64,000 bases of DNA, taken from an uncultured SAR116 cluster alpha proteobacterium (lineage in GTDB: Bacteria > Pseudomonadota > Alphaproteobacteria > Puniceispirillales > Marisalimonadaceae). The stretch lies in assembly GCA_902619485.1 (NCBI GenBank), contig CACNEF010000003.1, positions 1-64,000 of the forward strand, read 5' to 3'. Below, piece by piece: positions 51,955 to 62,046 of this stretch. Within the stretch, counting starts at the first letter, position 1. Every line of letters starts with the position of its first letter. A program made the translations under genes and the position numbers. Below the pieces are notes generated by a model, which saw only the letters and a program-made list of their open reading frames with translations, made no database searches and was not told where the DNA came from.

Positions 51955-53295
51955 TTGTCTATAGAAGTTGCTAAATTAACTCTTTTAATAATTTTTAAAA
52001 TCAGTTTGATATCTTCAACACTATTGGCATCAGTAGATCAAGATTGTTTAAATTCTTCTTTTTACATCAAAAACATAAGCGTAGATCTAACAAAAGAATC
52101 AATCAATGAAGCAAGATCTCAGGCAGAACAAAAAGCTAAATTAATGGGCTTTAAAAGACTAGCAAATAGGTTAATTGTAAAAAATCAAAAGTTTAATTTT
52201 AACATAATTGATATTTCTTTATTGGTTGATTATTTAAAAATAAATAAAGAAGCTAACAGTGACAAGAGATATTTAGCGAATTTTGATATTTGTTTTAATA
52301 GAAATTTAGTTATTAAATTTTTTAGAAAAAATAAATTTCAATATGCAGAAACATACAGGGAACCAATAGCAGTTTTACCTATTTTTAAGGGTCCAAGAGG
52401 GTTTGTTCTATGGGACGAAAAAGATGATTGGTATTTAAATTGGCAAAACCAACTTAAAGTTATCGATGGGCTAGTTAAATTAAAACTGGCTAAAGGTAAT
52501 TTCAGTTTAAATAGAAACTTAAAAGCTAACCTTCTTTTAAAATCAAATGAAGATCAAATTAATAAATTATTAAATAATGAAAATACTAATGCACTGATAT
52601 TAGTTGTTGCCGAACCAATTTTAATGAGAGATGGTAAAACTTACTTATCAACTTATGGAAAATTCTACAACAAAAGTGGAAAATTACAATCAACCATATA
52701 TAGAAATTCAATCCCTCTAAAGAAAACTTCGTCATTTTATAATGTTGATAAAGCTCTATTGGAAAAAGAGGTTTCAAATATGATAAAATCGATTGAAACT
52801 AGCTGGAAAAAAAATAATTTAATTGATACCAGAATTTATAATGAAGTTGATCTCATAATTCCCATAACTCATATTAAATCTACTATATTATCAAAAAATT
52901 TATTATTTAATGATAAATCAATTAATGTAAAATCAACCTCTGATTTTAAGGATCAGGGTTTTTTAAAAATTAAAAATGAAATAATTTTCTATAATAAAAG
53001 AACTAAAAACACTTTTGAGAATATAAAAAGAAATGTATTTAATTCTTCAAAAGAATTGAAATACGAAAAAAATGTTAATGTAATTCAAAAGGATACTGAC
53101 GTTTGGCCAAATATTTTACATATTTTAGAAAAATTACCTTTTGTAATCGAAGTGAAAATTATTTCTATTACAAGCTCACAAGGTAGAATAATTGCCAAAT
53201 TCATGGGAAATAAAAAAACATTTTTTCAAGCTATTTATGAAAAAAAACTTAAATTTAAGGATTTTAACTCCCAACAATACATACTTGCTAACTAA
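51955..53295 (+). CDS. DUF2066 domain-containing envelope protein
   Basis: Exported protein of unknown function, 446 residues starting with TTG (AAGGA lies nine bases ahead). Residues about 5-24 form a signal peptide (LTLLIIFKISLISSTLLA). The DUF2066-like region follows: SINEARSQAEQKAKLMGFKRLANRL near 50-74, AVLPIFKGPRGFVLWDEKDDWYLNW at about 142-166 and ALILVVAEPILMRDG. The C-terminal part (about 270-446) is Lys/Asn-rich and diverged. Its position between purM (divergent) and an AI-2E permease is conserved in Alphaproteobacteria, usually with hdaA downstream, as here. Confidence 0.82.
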   Translation: MSIEVAKLTLLIIFKISLISSTLLASVDQDCLNSSFYIKNISVDLTKESINEARSQAEQKAKLMGFKRLANRLIVKNQKFNFNIIDISLLVDYLKINKEANSDKRYLANFDICFNRNLVIKFFRKNKFQYAETYREPIAVLPIFKGPRGFVLWDEKDDWYLNWQNQLKVIDGLVKLKLAKGNFSLNRNLKANLLLKSNEDQINKLLNNENTNALILVVAEPILMRDGKTYLSTYGKFYNKSGKLQSTIYRNSIPLKKTSSFYNVDKALLEKEVSNMIKSIETSWKKNNLIDTRIYNEVDLIIPITHIKSTILSKNLLFNDKSINVKSTSDFKDQGFLKIKNEIIFYNKRTKNTFENIKRNVFNSSKELKYEKNVNVIQKDTDVWPNILHILEKLPFVIEVKIISITSSQGRIIAKFMGNKKTFFQAIYEKKLKFKDFNSQQYILAN

Positions 53296-53316
53296 GTTAG
53301 AATTGAGGTTTAATAA

Positions 53317-54345
53317 ATGTCAACCAAAACAAAAATATTTACTGAAAGAAATTTAAATATTGTTCTTTTTTCTCTGGTTATCATTTTTACTACTTTGTAT
53401 TTATTTGAAGTTTTAATTCCTTTTTTGATTGCATTTATTGTAACTTATTTAACGAACCCTCTTAAAATCTATCTTGATAAATATGTAAATGAAACCTTTG
53501 CAAGCTTCATCTCAATAATTACATTCATTTTATGTTTTTTATCAATTTTGGTATTAATTTTACCAATTCTTATTTATCAAACACAAAATTTTCTTCTTTT
53601 GTTACCAGAGTATTTAGAGGAAATTGAAATATTTTTGAGAGAGATTAATTCTAAGTATTTATTTACCGAAAAAATTAAAAAAGTTGACTACACAACTTTA
53701 ATAAAACCTGTAACTGATAGTTTAATTAATTCAAGCAACAATATTATAGATAATAGTATACAATTTATTAGTAGTTTTTTTAATATTATCTTAATTTTTG
53801 TTATTAGTTTTTATCTAAGTATAGAATTTAATAAAATCAAAAATTTTGTTTATAATATAGCTGATAAATCCCATTTTACTGACTTCCATTACTTAGTAAG
53901 AGAAATAGATGTTGTTTTATCTAAATTTATCCGAGGTCAAGGTCTTGTTTGCCTAGTCTTGTCAGTCATTTATAGTTTAGGGCTAATTTTAGTTGGTTTA
54001 AAATTTGGAATATTATTAGGTATTTTTGCTGGTATAATTTCATTTGTACCTTATCTAGGTTCCTTTATAGGAGGCGGATTAACCTTAATTCTGAGCTTTT
54101 CTCAATTTGGTATTTCACCTCAATTATTTTTTGTGTTTGTTATATTTATTTTTGGCCAGTTATTTGAGAGTTATTTTTTAACCCCAAAATTAGTTGGGGA
54201 AGCAATAAATTTGAATCCTATATGGATAATTTTTGCTTTAATGACGGGCGCTTATTTATCTGGATTTGTTGGTGTTCTAATTTCTTTACCTATTGCAGCT
54301 ATTATAGGAGTAGTGGTTAGACATTATTTTACAAAACTTTTTTAG
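53317..54345 (+). CDS. AI-2E family (PerM-like) membrane transporter
   Basis: Inner-membrane protein of 342 residues with about eight helices. It has the family's helical hairpin at the start (LNIVLFSLVIIFTTLYLFEVLIPFLIAF), a soluble segment at about 95-140, and a C-terminal core with KFIRGQGLVCLVLSVIYSLGLILVGL and GIISFVPYLGSFIGGGL. Members transport varied solutes or act as exporters; the substrate here cannot be read from sequence. It is followed by hdaA after seven bases. Confidence 0.9.
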   Translation: MSTKTKIFTERNLNIVLFSLVIIFTTLYLFEVLIPFLIAFIVTYLTNPLKIYLDKYVNETFASFISIITFILCFLSILVLILPILIYQTQNFLLLLPEYLEEIEIFLREINSKYLFTEKIKKVDYTTLIKPVTDSLINSSNNIIDNSIQFISSFFNIILIFVISFYLSIEFNKIKNFVYNIADKSHFTDFHYLVREIDVVLSKFIRGQGLVCLVLSVIYSLGLILVGLKFGILLGIFAGIISFVPYLGSFIGGGLTLILSFSQFGISPQLFFVFVIFIFGQLFESYFLTPKLVGEAINLNPIWIIFALMTGAYLSGFVGVLISLPIAAIIGVVVRHYFTKLF

Positions 54346-54352
54346 TGATTAA

Positions 54353-55078
54353 TTGATGTTTTATAAATTAAGAAACATTAATAAGTTAACTATTAATAAA
54401 CAAATGGCTTTACCATTAAAATTCAAATCTATAAAAAATAGGGAAAATTATCTTGTTTCTAAATCTAATATAAAAGCAATCAAATTAATTGAAAATTTTG
54501 AGTTTTGGCAAAATAAAAATACCAACTCTATTCCAGGAGCAATCATTTATGGTCCTAAAGGTTCAGGAAAAACTCACTTAAGTTCAATTCTAAAACAGAA
54601 AATTGACTGTGTTTATTTAACATCTTTATCTACCAATTGTCTCGAGCAAGTGACTGAGGGAAGAAATTTTATACTTGATAATTTTATTCCTGGAGAGAGT
54701 TTTCCCTCAGAATTAGTAATGCATTTCATCAACCAGGTTACTTATAAAGATGGCTCTATATTACTTTTATCAAGGATGGCACCTTTTGAGATGAATTGGG
54801 ATCTTGATGATTTGAATTCAAGAATAAGAAGTCTAATATCAAGTGAAATAAAATTACCAGATGATGTGCTTCTTTATTCATTTATTGTAAAATATTCTAA
54901 TGACAAAAAACTATTAATTAATGACAAAAAACTTATATACATTTTGGAGAGACTCGATAGAAATTTCGAGAGTGTTATAAAAGTTATTGATAGATTAGAT
55001 ACCTTTTCTTTTGAAATTAAGGAAAAAGTAACTTACAAAAGCATTAAAATAATATTAGACAGTTTAAATGAAGATTAA
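54353..55078 (+). CDS. hdaA: DnaA-related regulator HdaA/Hda
   Basis: Short AAA+ relative of DnaA, 241 residues, lacking the DnaA N-terminal and DNA-binding domains. Hda/HdaA with the sliding clamp promotes ATP hydrolysis on DnaA and so limits re-initiation. QMALPLKF at 17-24 resembles the clamp-binding motif at the Hda N-terminus. Walker A is GPKGSGKTH (67-75), and a Sensor-1-like region is around 110-140. The frame opens with TTG-ATG; an ATG at MALPLKF (codon 18) is possible but would shorten the clamp motif. Its end overlaps the convergent rnd by four bases. Confidence 0.82.
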   Translation: MMFYKLRNINKLTINKQMALPLKFKSIKNRENYLVSKSNIKAIKLIENFEFWQNKNTNSIPGAIIYGPKGSGKTHLSSILKQKIDCVYLTSLSTNCLEQVTEGRNFILDNFIPGESFPSELVMHFINQVTYKDGSILLLSRMAPFEMNWDLDDLNSRIRSLISSEIKLPDDVLLYSFIVKYSNDKKLLINDKKLIYILERLDRNFESVIKVIDRLDTFSFEIKEKVTYKSIKIILDSLNED

Positions 55079-56226
55079 AATTCTATTTTTTTTATTTTAT
55101 TATCTTTAATTGTAAATGCAATTTTCCCTTCTAACAATAGATTTACAAATTTACCAAATATTGCGTATCGCCACCCTCTAAAAACCGCTAAACCATCCTT
55201 TTGTCCATCTAGTATTAATCTTAGTTCATCAGCGTCTGCAATTAATTTTTCTGCTAGGCCACTCTTTTGTGAACAATATGACAATAAAAGTTTTAATAAA
55301 TCTAGGCTTGCTTTATTCACATTTATTTTTTTTGAATGTTTAGGAATTCTAGGCCATTTTATTGGTTCAATTTTACAAGAAATTTTAATTATTTTTAAAA
55401 TTTCATTTAAATCTTTATCGCAAATATTTTTTTGTATACCTCTTATTTTTTTTATTGAAAAAATATCACTTGGTTTTAGTTGAGATATATTTACTAAAAT
55501 CTCATCTCTAATAAGCCTGTTTCTTGGTAAGTTTCTTTTTTTACACTCAATTTCTCTCCATTCGGCAAGATATTTCAATATATTTAAATCTTCCCTTTTA
55601 GCATTTTTTATCTTAATTTTTTGCCAAACTTCGTTTGGATTTATGTTATAGATTTTTTCATTTGTAATATATTGAAATTCTTTTTCAACCCACTCTTCTC
55701 TATTAGTTTCTCTAATCATTTTTTTTATTAATGGGAAAATTTTAATTAAATAATTTACATCTGAAAGAGCATATTGTAATTGCTTATTTGTAAGTGGTCT
55801 CTGTAACCAATTAGAAAATTGACTTTCTTTACTTATTGTCAAGCCTAGAAATTTATTAACTAGCCCATCATAACTGACTTGGTCTCCTAAACCACAAAAC
55901 ATTGCGGCTATTTGAGTGTCATAAATTGGTGTAGGAATTTTGCCAGTTATATTAAAGAAAATTTCTAAGTCTTGTCTTCCAGCATGAAAAACTTTCAAAA
56001 TTCTTTCATTAGAAAGTATTTCCCAGACTGGTTCCATTTCAATATCAGAAAGTGGATCAATAACTGCGGAAAAAGAAGCGCTTGCAATTTGGACTAGACA
56101 TAAAACTGGATAATAAGTATTTTCTCTTATAAATTCAGTATCAATGGCTAAAACTTTTTCTTTAATACATTTGTTACAAAATTTTTTTAATGTACTATTA
56201 TCTCTAATAATATTTACTTTATCCAT
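55075..56226 (-). CDS. rnd: Ribonuclease D
   Basis: 3'-to-5' exonuclease of tRNA maturation, 383 residues. The DEDDy active site is complete: D29 and E31 (AIDTEFIREN), D86 (GRQDLEIF), Y152 and D156 (YALSDVNYL). HRDC-type helical domains lie downstream (about 205-290 and 300-360). It is convergent with hdaA and divergent from eipB. Confidence 0.95.
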   Translation of the reverse strand: MDKVNIIRDNSTLKKFCNKCIKEKVLAIDTEFIRENTYYPVLCLVQIASASFSAVIDPLSDIEMEPVWEILSNERILKVFHAGRQDLEIFFNITGKIPTPIYDTQIAAMFCGLGDQVSYDGLVNKFLGLTISKESQFSNWLQRPLTNKQLQYALSDVNYLIKIFPLIKKMIRETNREEWVEKEFQYITNEKIYNINPNEVWQKIKIKNAKREDLNILKYLAEWREIECKKRNLPRNRLIRDEILVNISQLKPSDIFSIKKIRGIQKNICDKDLNEILKIIKISCKIEPIKWPRIPKHSKKINVNKASLDLLKLLLSYCSQKSGLAEKLIADADELRLILDGQKDGLAVFRGWRYAIFGKFVNLLLEGKIAFTIKDNKIKKIEF

Positions 56227-56298
56227 TTTACTATCTTATTTTTAAATTTTCAGAGGATGTTTTCTTAAATATTTAGATTTTAATTTAGAGGTCCAATT

Positions 56299-57096
56299 AT
56301 GTCGATTATTAAGTATATCTATTTTATAATTATTATTTCTATTTTTAACGCTTGTCCTACTTTAAGTGCACAACTTTTATCACATAAAGCTACTTATACT
56401 CTCAACATTCAAAATATTAAAGACAATACTTTTTTACAAGGAGGGCAGGGACAAACATTTTTTGAAATTATAGAAAATTGTAATGGATGGAATATAAAAG
56501 AAGATTATGTTCTTATTTATGAATTACCTAATAACAAGACATCAAATAGTTTTTCAAGTTATTCTACCTTTGAAAATTTTTCAGGGACAAAGCATAGCTT
56601 TGAATTAAACGAAGATAGTCAACTTAGTGGGAAGAAATCATATCAAGGTTTTATTGAAAAAAATAAAAGAGAAATTACTGGGTCTATAATTAATAATTCC
56701 ATTCAAAAATTAACTTTTAATAATGATATTATGTTTCCAATTGAACATTTATTAGAATTAATTAAAACAGCAAAGATTGGAAATAAAATATTAACTAAAA
56801 AGGTATTTTTTGGAAATGAAGATAAAGAATTTATTAAAATTGTCTCGGCATTTATAGGTCAAATTAGAGTCTCAAAATCGGAAGATATTGAATATTTAAA
56901 GGGTAAAAAAATTTGGCCAATAAAAGTAGCTTTCTACAAAGAAAAATCTAAACAAGAAAATCCGGAATACGAAATTCATTTAGAGATTGATGAGTTAGGT
57001 GTTGTACACACTTATAAAGTTGATTATGGAAGCTTTGAGATAAGCGCCTTGTTAAAAAAATTTGAAGTATTACCTAATAAAATATGTAAAAAGTAA
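56299..57096 (+). CDS. eipB: EipB/DUF1849 periplasmic envelope protein
   Basis: Periplasmic beta-spiral protein required for envelope integrity in Brucella. Its 265 residues have a signal peptide (1-24), then LLSHKATYTLNI. C61 (ENCNGWNIKEDY) and C263 near the end (NKICKK) match the two cysteines that form a disulfide closing the structure in Brucella EipB (knowledge of the family). Pieces such as FPIEHLLELI and ELGVVHTYKVDYG fit DUF1849. It is convergent with rpmG. Confidence 0.85.
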   Translation: MSIIKYIYFIIIISIFNACPTLSAQLLSHKATYTLNIQNIKDNTFLQGGQGQTFFEIIENCNGWNIKEDYVLIYELPNNKTSNSFSSYSTFENFSGTKHSFELNEDSQLSGKKSYQGFIEKNKREITGSIINNSIQKLTFNNDIMFPIEHLLELIKTAKIGNKILTKKVFFGNEDKEFIKIVSAFIGQIRVSKSEDIEYLKGKKIWPIKVAFYKEKSKQENPEYEIHLEIDELGVVHTYKVDYGSFEISALLKKFEVLPNKICKK

Positions 57097-57100
57097 AAAA

Positions 57101-57268
57101 TTATTTAATCTTAGCTTCTTTAAACAAAACGTGCTTTCGAACTTTAGGATCGTATTTTTTTAATTCTAATTTTTCTGGTTTAGTCCTAGGATTCTTTTTG
57201 GTAACATAAAAAAAACCTGTGTCTGCAGTACTTAATAATTTGATTTGCAATGTAGCTGGTTTTGCCAT
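57101..57268 (-). CDS. rpmG: 50S ribosomal protein L33
   Basis: Large-subunit protein of 55 residues: [20 protein letters not shown], then [20 protein letters not shown] and [15 protein letters not shown]. This is the L33 form without the zinc cysteines (no C-x-x-C), common where zinc-free paralogues are used. GGAG lies eight bases ahead of the ATG. It is convergent with eipB, four bases apart. Confidence 0.95.
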   Translation of the reverse strand: MAKPATLQIKLLSTADTGFFYVTKKNPRTKPEKLELKKYDPKVRKHVLFKEAKIK

Positions 57269-57323
57269 TGTATACTCCAATATGTTTTGTCATAAATTAT
57301 TCTTTTTTTTTTTAAAGTCAAGT

Positions 57324-59405
57324 TTATGAAAATTTATTTTTTCTTTTATATTTATTTTTTAATTTTCCATTTTTTGAGTCAATTGTTATATCATCATGAA
57401 ATTTTACTATGATACTTCCTGTTAAAGGTTCAACTTCTATAATTTTACCTTTAAATTTCATCCCAATTATAAATTTGTAACCCCTATCTACTCCATTAAG
57501 CATTTGTTTTTTTGGATTATAGTCATACCAATCATAAGGTAAATTTCTTAAAGGTAATAAAGCGTCAGCTAATCCATCTTCAATATATACAAAAATTCCA
57601 AATTTATGAATTGAAATGATGGTACAATCAACTAAATCATTAATTTTTTCTTTGAATAACAGTGATATTAGCCTGTCTACAGTCTTTCTTTCCGCGGCTA
57701 CTGATTTTCGTTCGGTATTTGAGATATGCTCACTAATTATTTTAAACTTTTCATTATTATTTTTGAAAGTTTTTAAATTATTTTTTCTTTTATTTTTGTT
57801 AATTATTATTTCAATAATTTGTCTATGGATTATCAAATCTGAATATCTCCTTATAGGAGAAGTAAAGTGAACATAGTTTTTTAATGCCAAACCAAAGTGG
57901 GATTTATTTTCATTATGATATTTTGCTTGAGACAGACTTCTTAAAATAGACTGATTTATCATATCATATTCTGATGTTTCTTTTGTGTTCTCTAAAATTT
58001 TATTCATTAACAATGGATGTGGTACTTTCCCTATAAGTAAATTAGCTAGGGGTTTACCAATCATATCAATCAAACTTTTATATTTTTCAGGGGATGGTGG
58101 TTCATGTACCCGATATATTCCAGGGTAACCATATTTAATTATTTCCTCTGCTGCGGATACATTGGCAAGTATCATTAGTTCTTCAATAATTTTATTACTT
58201 GTTAGTCCATAAATCTTTTTGATTTGAGTTGGCCACCCTGAGTCATTGAATAATATTTTTCTTTCAGTTAGTTCAAGATTTAAGGCACCTCTTTTATTCC
58301 TTAAAACTTCTAAGATTAAATATACTTCATTTAACGAGTTTATAACTTTAATAATTTTATCATCAAAAATCTTATCTGTAGTTTTTCTATTAATAATATT
58401 TTCTACTTGTTGATAAGAAAGGCGTTTTTTAGAGTTAATTACAGATCTAAAAAAAGAATGTGATTTCTTTATTCCTTTATTGTCTAATATAATCTCTACT
58501 GTTAAACACAATCTATCTTCATTAGGTTTAAGGGAACATTTATCGTTAGATAACTCTTCAGGGAGCATTGGAATAACAAAATTTGGAAGATATACTGAAT
58601 TTCCTCTAATTTTAGCTTCTTTATCTAAAGCTGAATTTGGTGTCACATAATATGAAACGTCAGCTATTGCAACTAAGACACGCCATTCTTTTTTTTTGTC
58701 AACATATTCTGCATAAACAGCATCGTCAAAATCCTTAGCATCTTCACCATCAATTGTAATTAGAGATAAGTCTCTTAAGTCAACACGTCCATTCTTTTCA
58801 AAATCAATTAGATCACTAATTTCACTTTTGATTTCTTGATTGAAGTTAGTTTTTAAACTGTATTCTTTTATCGCTAGGTAAGAATATATATTAGGATCGA
58901 GAACATTACCTACAACTTCTAATATTTCTGCATAATCTTGATTATTATTTATTCTAGATTTTTTATTATTGTTATTTTTTAATTTTTTTATTTTAAGTTT
59001 TTTTAAAACTTCATAAGAAGCTCTCTGAGCCTTTACTACGTCACCTTTATTAATTTTTATACCATCTATAAGAATTGGTTGAGTTTTTACTCTTTTTTGA
59101 GAACCTCTTTCTAATTCATAAAGGTAAAACTTTCCTTTTGATGTTAATTTCACTTCTGCAAAGAAATAGTTTTTCTCAAATTCAATTTTTTTAATAATTT
59201 TTTTAAATTTGTATTTTTTTCCAACAAATTCTAATTCTACTAAAAGATGATCACCAATTTCGATTTCTATATTTGTTTTATCGAATGGAATTTCAATTTC
59301 TTGATCCAATCTATTTTTATTTAAAATACGACCTATAGCAAAACCATCATCATCAATAAAAATTATTTTTAAGTTTGAAATTTGTATTTTATTACTAGGT
59401 TGCAC
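57324..59405 (-). CDS. rnr: Ribonuclease R, short form
   Basis: Processive 3'-to-5' exoribonuclease that degrades structured RNA. Its 693 residues, against about 800 in E. coli, hold cold-shock-type domains (about 1-135), the RNB domain with the catalytic acidic motif GEDAKDFDDA (220-229), and a C-terminal S1 domain (about 590-675). The N-terminal helix-turn-helix region and most of the basic tail are reduced, so structured-RNA unwinding may be weaker. It is followed by rpmG after a 55-base gap. topA lies upstream on the same strand, a frequent order. Confidence 0.93.
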   Translation of the reverse strand: MQPSNKIQISNLKIIFIDDDGFAIGRILNKNRLDQEIEIPFDKTNIEIEIGDHLLVELEFVGKKYKFKKIIKKIEFEKNYFFAEVKLTSKGKFYLYELERGSQKRVKTQPILIDGIKINKGDVVKAQRASYEVLKKLKIKKLKNNNNKKSRINNNQDYAEILEVVGNVLDPNIYSYLAIKEYSLKTNFNQEIKSEISDLIDFEKNGRVDLRDLSLITIDGEDAKDFDDAVYAEYVDKKKEWRVLVAIADVSYYVTPNSALDKEAKIRGNSVYLPNFVIPMLPEELSNDKCSLKPNEDRLCLTVEIILDNKGIKKSHSFFRSVINSKKRLSYQQVENIINRKTTDKIFDDKIIKVINSLNEVYLILEVLRNKRGALNLELTERKILFNDSGWPTQIKKIYGLTSNKIIEELMILANVSAAEEIIKYGYPGIYRVHEPPSPEKYKSLIDMIGKPLANLLIGKVPHPLLMNKILENTKETSEYDMINQSILRSLSQAKYHNENKSHFGLALKNYVHFTSPIRRYSDLIIHRQIIEIIINKNKRKNNLKTFKNNNEKFKIISEHISNTERKSVAAERKTVDRLISLLFKEKINDLVDCTIISIHKFGIFVYIEDGLADALLPLRNLPYDWYDYNPKKQMLNGVDRGYKFIIGMKFKGKIIEVEPLTGSIIVKFHDDITIDSKNGKLKNKYKRKNKFS

Positions 59406-59441
59406 TTAATTTTTTTGTTTCAAATATTATTGAAATTGAAT

Positions 59442-61955
59442 TTATTTTTTCTTGGTTTGTTTCTTTTTCGATCTTTGTGGTTTTGCAGCTTTAGCTACAA
59501 TTAGCTCTATAGCTTTATCTAAGTCAATCTCTTCTAAAGACATTGATTTGGGTAAAGTTGCCCTTATTTTGTTGTATTCAACATATGGACCAAATCTCCC
59601 AGATTTAGCGAAGACCTTCCCATTTCCATCTGGATGATCTCCTAGTACTTTTCCGAGTTTTTGGCTGTTTTCACCTATTAAAACCACAGCATGATTAAGA
59701 CCAATGTTAATAACAGTTTCATCAGCTGGTATGCTTATAAAATTTATATCATATTTTAAATACGGTCCATATCTTCCTATTCCTGCTGAAATATCTTGAC
59801 CTGTTTCCGGGTGTTTACCTATTAATCTAGGTAATGATAAAAATGAAAGGGCTTTTCCTAGGTCGATGGTAGATGCCTCTACCAGCTTTGGTAGGCTTGT
59901 TCTTTTTGGTTTTTTCTCTTCGCCCAACTGAAGATATATACCATATGGGCCTTTTTTGATTATAACTTTTAGACCTGTTTCTGGATCAACTCCCAAAACA
60001 CCGTCATTTTTAGGTAAAAAAGTTTCATTGGTACTATTTTCTTCCTTATTTTCATTTTTTGCAATTTGCTTTGTGAATTTACATTCTGGATAATTAGAAC
60101 AACCTATAAAAGCACCATATCTTCCAAGTTCTAAACCTAAATTGCCATTTAAACATGTTGGACATTTCCTATTTGGTTGAGTATTAGTATCCTCTTCATT
60201 TTTAGGAAAGAATAAATCAGCTAATTCTTTTTCTAGTGCTTCAAGAATCTTTTCTCTCTCAAGTTCTGACATTTTGTTTAGATGTGGTTTAAAACCATTC
60301 CAAAACTCTTCTAAAAGCTTTTTATAGTTTAATTTTCCGTCTGAAACTTTATCTAATTTTTTTTCCAAGTCAGCCGTAAAATCATATTCAATATATTGTC
60401 CAAAAAAATTATTTAAAAATGCTGTCAGAATTCTTCCTCTTTCTTGAGGAATATGCTTGCCTCTGTCTTTCTCAACATAATTTCTATTAACAAGCACTTG
60501 TAATATCGAGGCATATGTTGATGGTCTTCCAATGCCAAGTTCTTCCATTTTCTTTATAAGACTTGCGTCAGTATACCTTGGAGGTGGTTGAGTAAAATGT
60601 TGTTCGCCATCAGCTTTTTCTAATTCAACATTTTCATTTTCAACTAAATTAGGTAAAATTTTATCATCATTTCTGTCTCTATAAATAAAAAATCCAGGAA
60701 AGCGTACTTGTGATCCGTTTGCTCTAAAAACGATAGTTTTATCCTTGTTTGAAATATTAGCAGATGTTTCGTCTAATTCAGCTGATTGCATTTGACTTGA
60801 TATAGTTCTTTTCCAAATAAGTTCGTAAAGTTTAAATTGTTCATCATCTAAGAACCTAGACATGCTTTCTGGATGACGAGATATTTCAGTTGGTCTTATA
60901 GCTTCATGTGCCTCTTGTGCATTTGCTGCTTTAGATTTGTAAACTCTATGTGTTTGAGGAATATATTCTTTACCATGAAGGTTTGTAATTTCATTTCTTA
61001 ATTCATCTATTGCCTGAGTGCTTAATTGGACACCATCAGTTCTCATATATGTTATCAGGCCCGTTGTCTCGCTACCAATATTTATACCTTCATATAATTT
61101 TTGAGCTATGCGCATAGTTCTTGATGCACCAAAACTTAATTTGTTAGAGGCCTCTTGTTGTAATGTGGAGGTTGTAAAAGGAGGTAATGGGTTCCGCTTA
61201 ACTCTCTTGGTTGAAATTTTAGTTATATTAAATGACGAATTTCTTATTTTTTTTAATGCTGAATTTGCTTCTTTTTCATCTTTTAAATCCAATTTGGCTA
61301 ATTTGTTATTATCAAGAACAGATAACTTAGCTGTGAATTGTTGTTTATCATTTTTTGAAAAAATAGATGTTATTGACCAATATTCTTTAATATTGAATTT
61401 TTCAATTTCAATTTCTCTTTCGCATATAAGTTTAAGTGCAACAGATTGAACTCTGCCTGCAGATTTTGAACCTGGAAGTTTTCTCCATAAAATTGGAGAA
61501 ATGGAAAAGCCAATTAGATGATCTAAAGCTCTTCTTGCCAAATATGCCTCAACTAATTCAGAATTAATTTGTCGAGGTGTTTTCATAGCATGCAAAACAG
61601 CATTTTTAGTAATTTCGTTAAAAACAACTCTCTCAACTGGTTTATCTTCTATCATTTTTTTTGAATTCAATATTTCTTGTAGATGCCAGCTAATGGCTTC
61701 ACCTTCTCTATCAGGATCTGTAGCTAATATTAATGATTCAGCTGATTTAAGTTCTCCAATTATTTCTTTAACAACTTTTTCTTTATCTTTATGCATTTCC
61801 CAAGACATTTTAAAATTATCATCAGGAAGAACAGCACCATCCTTAGATGGTAAATCTCTTATATGACCTACTGAAGCCATAACTTTATAATCATTACCGA
61901 GATATTTATTAATAGTCTGAGCTTTTGCTGGGGATTCAACTATTACTAACTTCAT
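59442..61955 (-). CDS. topA: DNA topoisomerase I
   Basis: Relaxes negative supercoils. Its 837 residues have the Toprim domain with the acidic DPDREGEA motif (80-87), the active tyrosine Y303 in GLITYMRTDG, one four-cysteine zinc segment (CPTC...CSNYPEC) and several C-terminal repeats ending in basic KKQTKKK. It is preceded directly by plsY; in many Alphaproteobacteria dprA lies between them, but here only a 91-base gap remains. Confidence 0.97.
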   Translation of the reverse strand: MKLVIVESPAKAQTINKYLGNDYKVMASVGHIRDLPSKDGAVLPDDNFKMSWEMHKDKEKVVKEIIGELKSAESLILATDPDREGEAISWHLQEILNSKKMIEDKPVERVVFNEITKNAVLHAMKTPRQINSELVEAYLARRALDHLIGFSISPILWRKLPGSKSAGRVQSVALKLICEREIEIEKFNIKEYWSITSIFSKNDKQQFTAKLSVLDNNKLAKLDLKDEKEANSALKKIRNSSFNITKISTKRVKRNPLPPFTTSTLQQEASNKLSFGASRTMRIAQKLYEGINIGSETTGLITYMRTDGVQLSTQAIDELRNEITNLHGKEYIPQTHRVYKSKAANAQEAHEAIRPTEISRHPESMSRFLDDEQFKLYELIWKRTISSQMQSAELDETSANISNKDKTIVFRANGSQVRFPGFFIYRDRNDDKILPNLVENENVELEKADGEQHFTQPPPRYTDASLIKKMEELGIGRPSTYASILQVLVNRNYVEKDRGKHIPQERGRILTAFLNNFFGQYIEYDFTADLEKKLDKVSDGKLNYKKLLEEFWNGFKPHLNKMSELEREKILEALEKELADLFFPKNEEDTNTQPNRKCPTCLNGNLGLELGRYGAFIGCSNYPECKFTKQIAKNENKEENSTNETFLPKNDGVLGVDPETGLKVIIKKGPYGIYLQLGEEKKPKRTSLPKLVEASTIDLGKALSFLSLPRLIGKHPETGQDISAGIGRYGPYLKYDINFISIPADETVINIGLNHAVVLIGENSQKLGKVLGDHPDGNGKVFAKSGRFGPYVEYNKIRATLPKSMSLEEIDLDKAIELIVAKAAKPQRSKKKQTKKK

Positions 61956-62046
61956 TTATTTTTAATCCTGGACTTATTTATTAATCTTTAAAGCATTATT
62001 TTAGTGCAGATAACATTACTTTGATGAAATAACAATAATAATGTTT

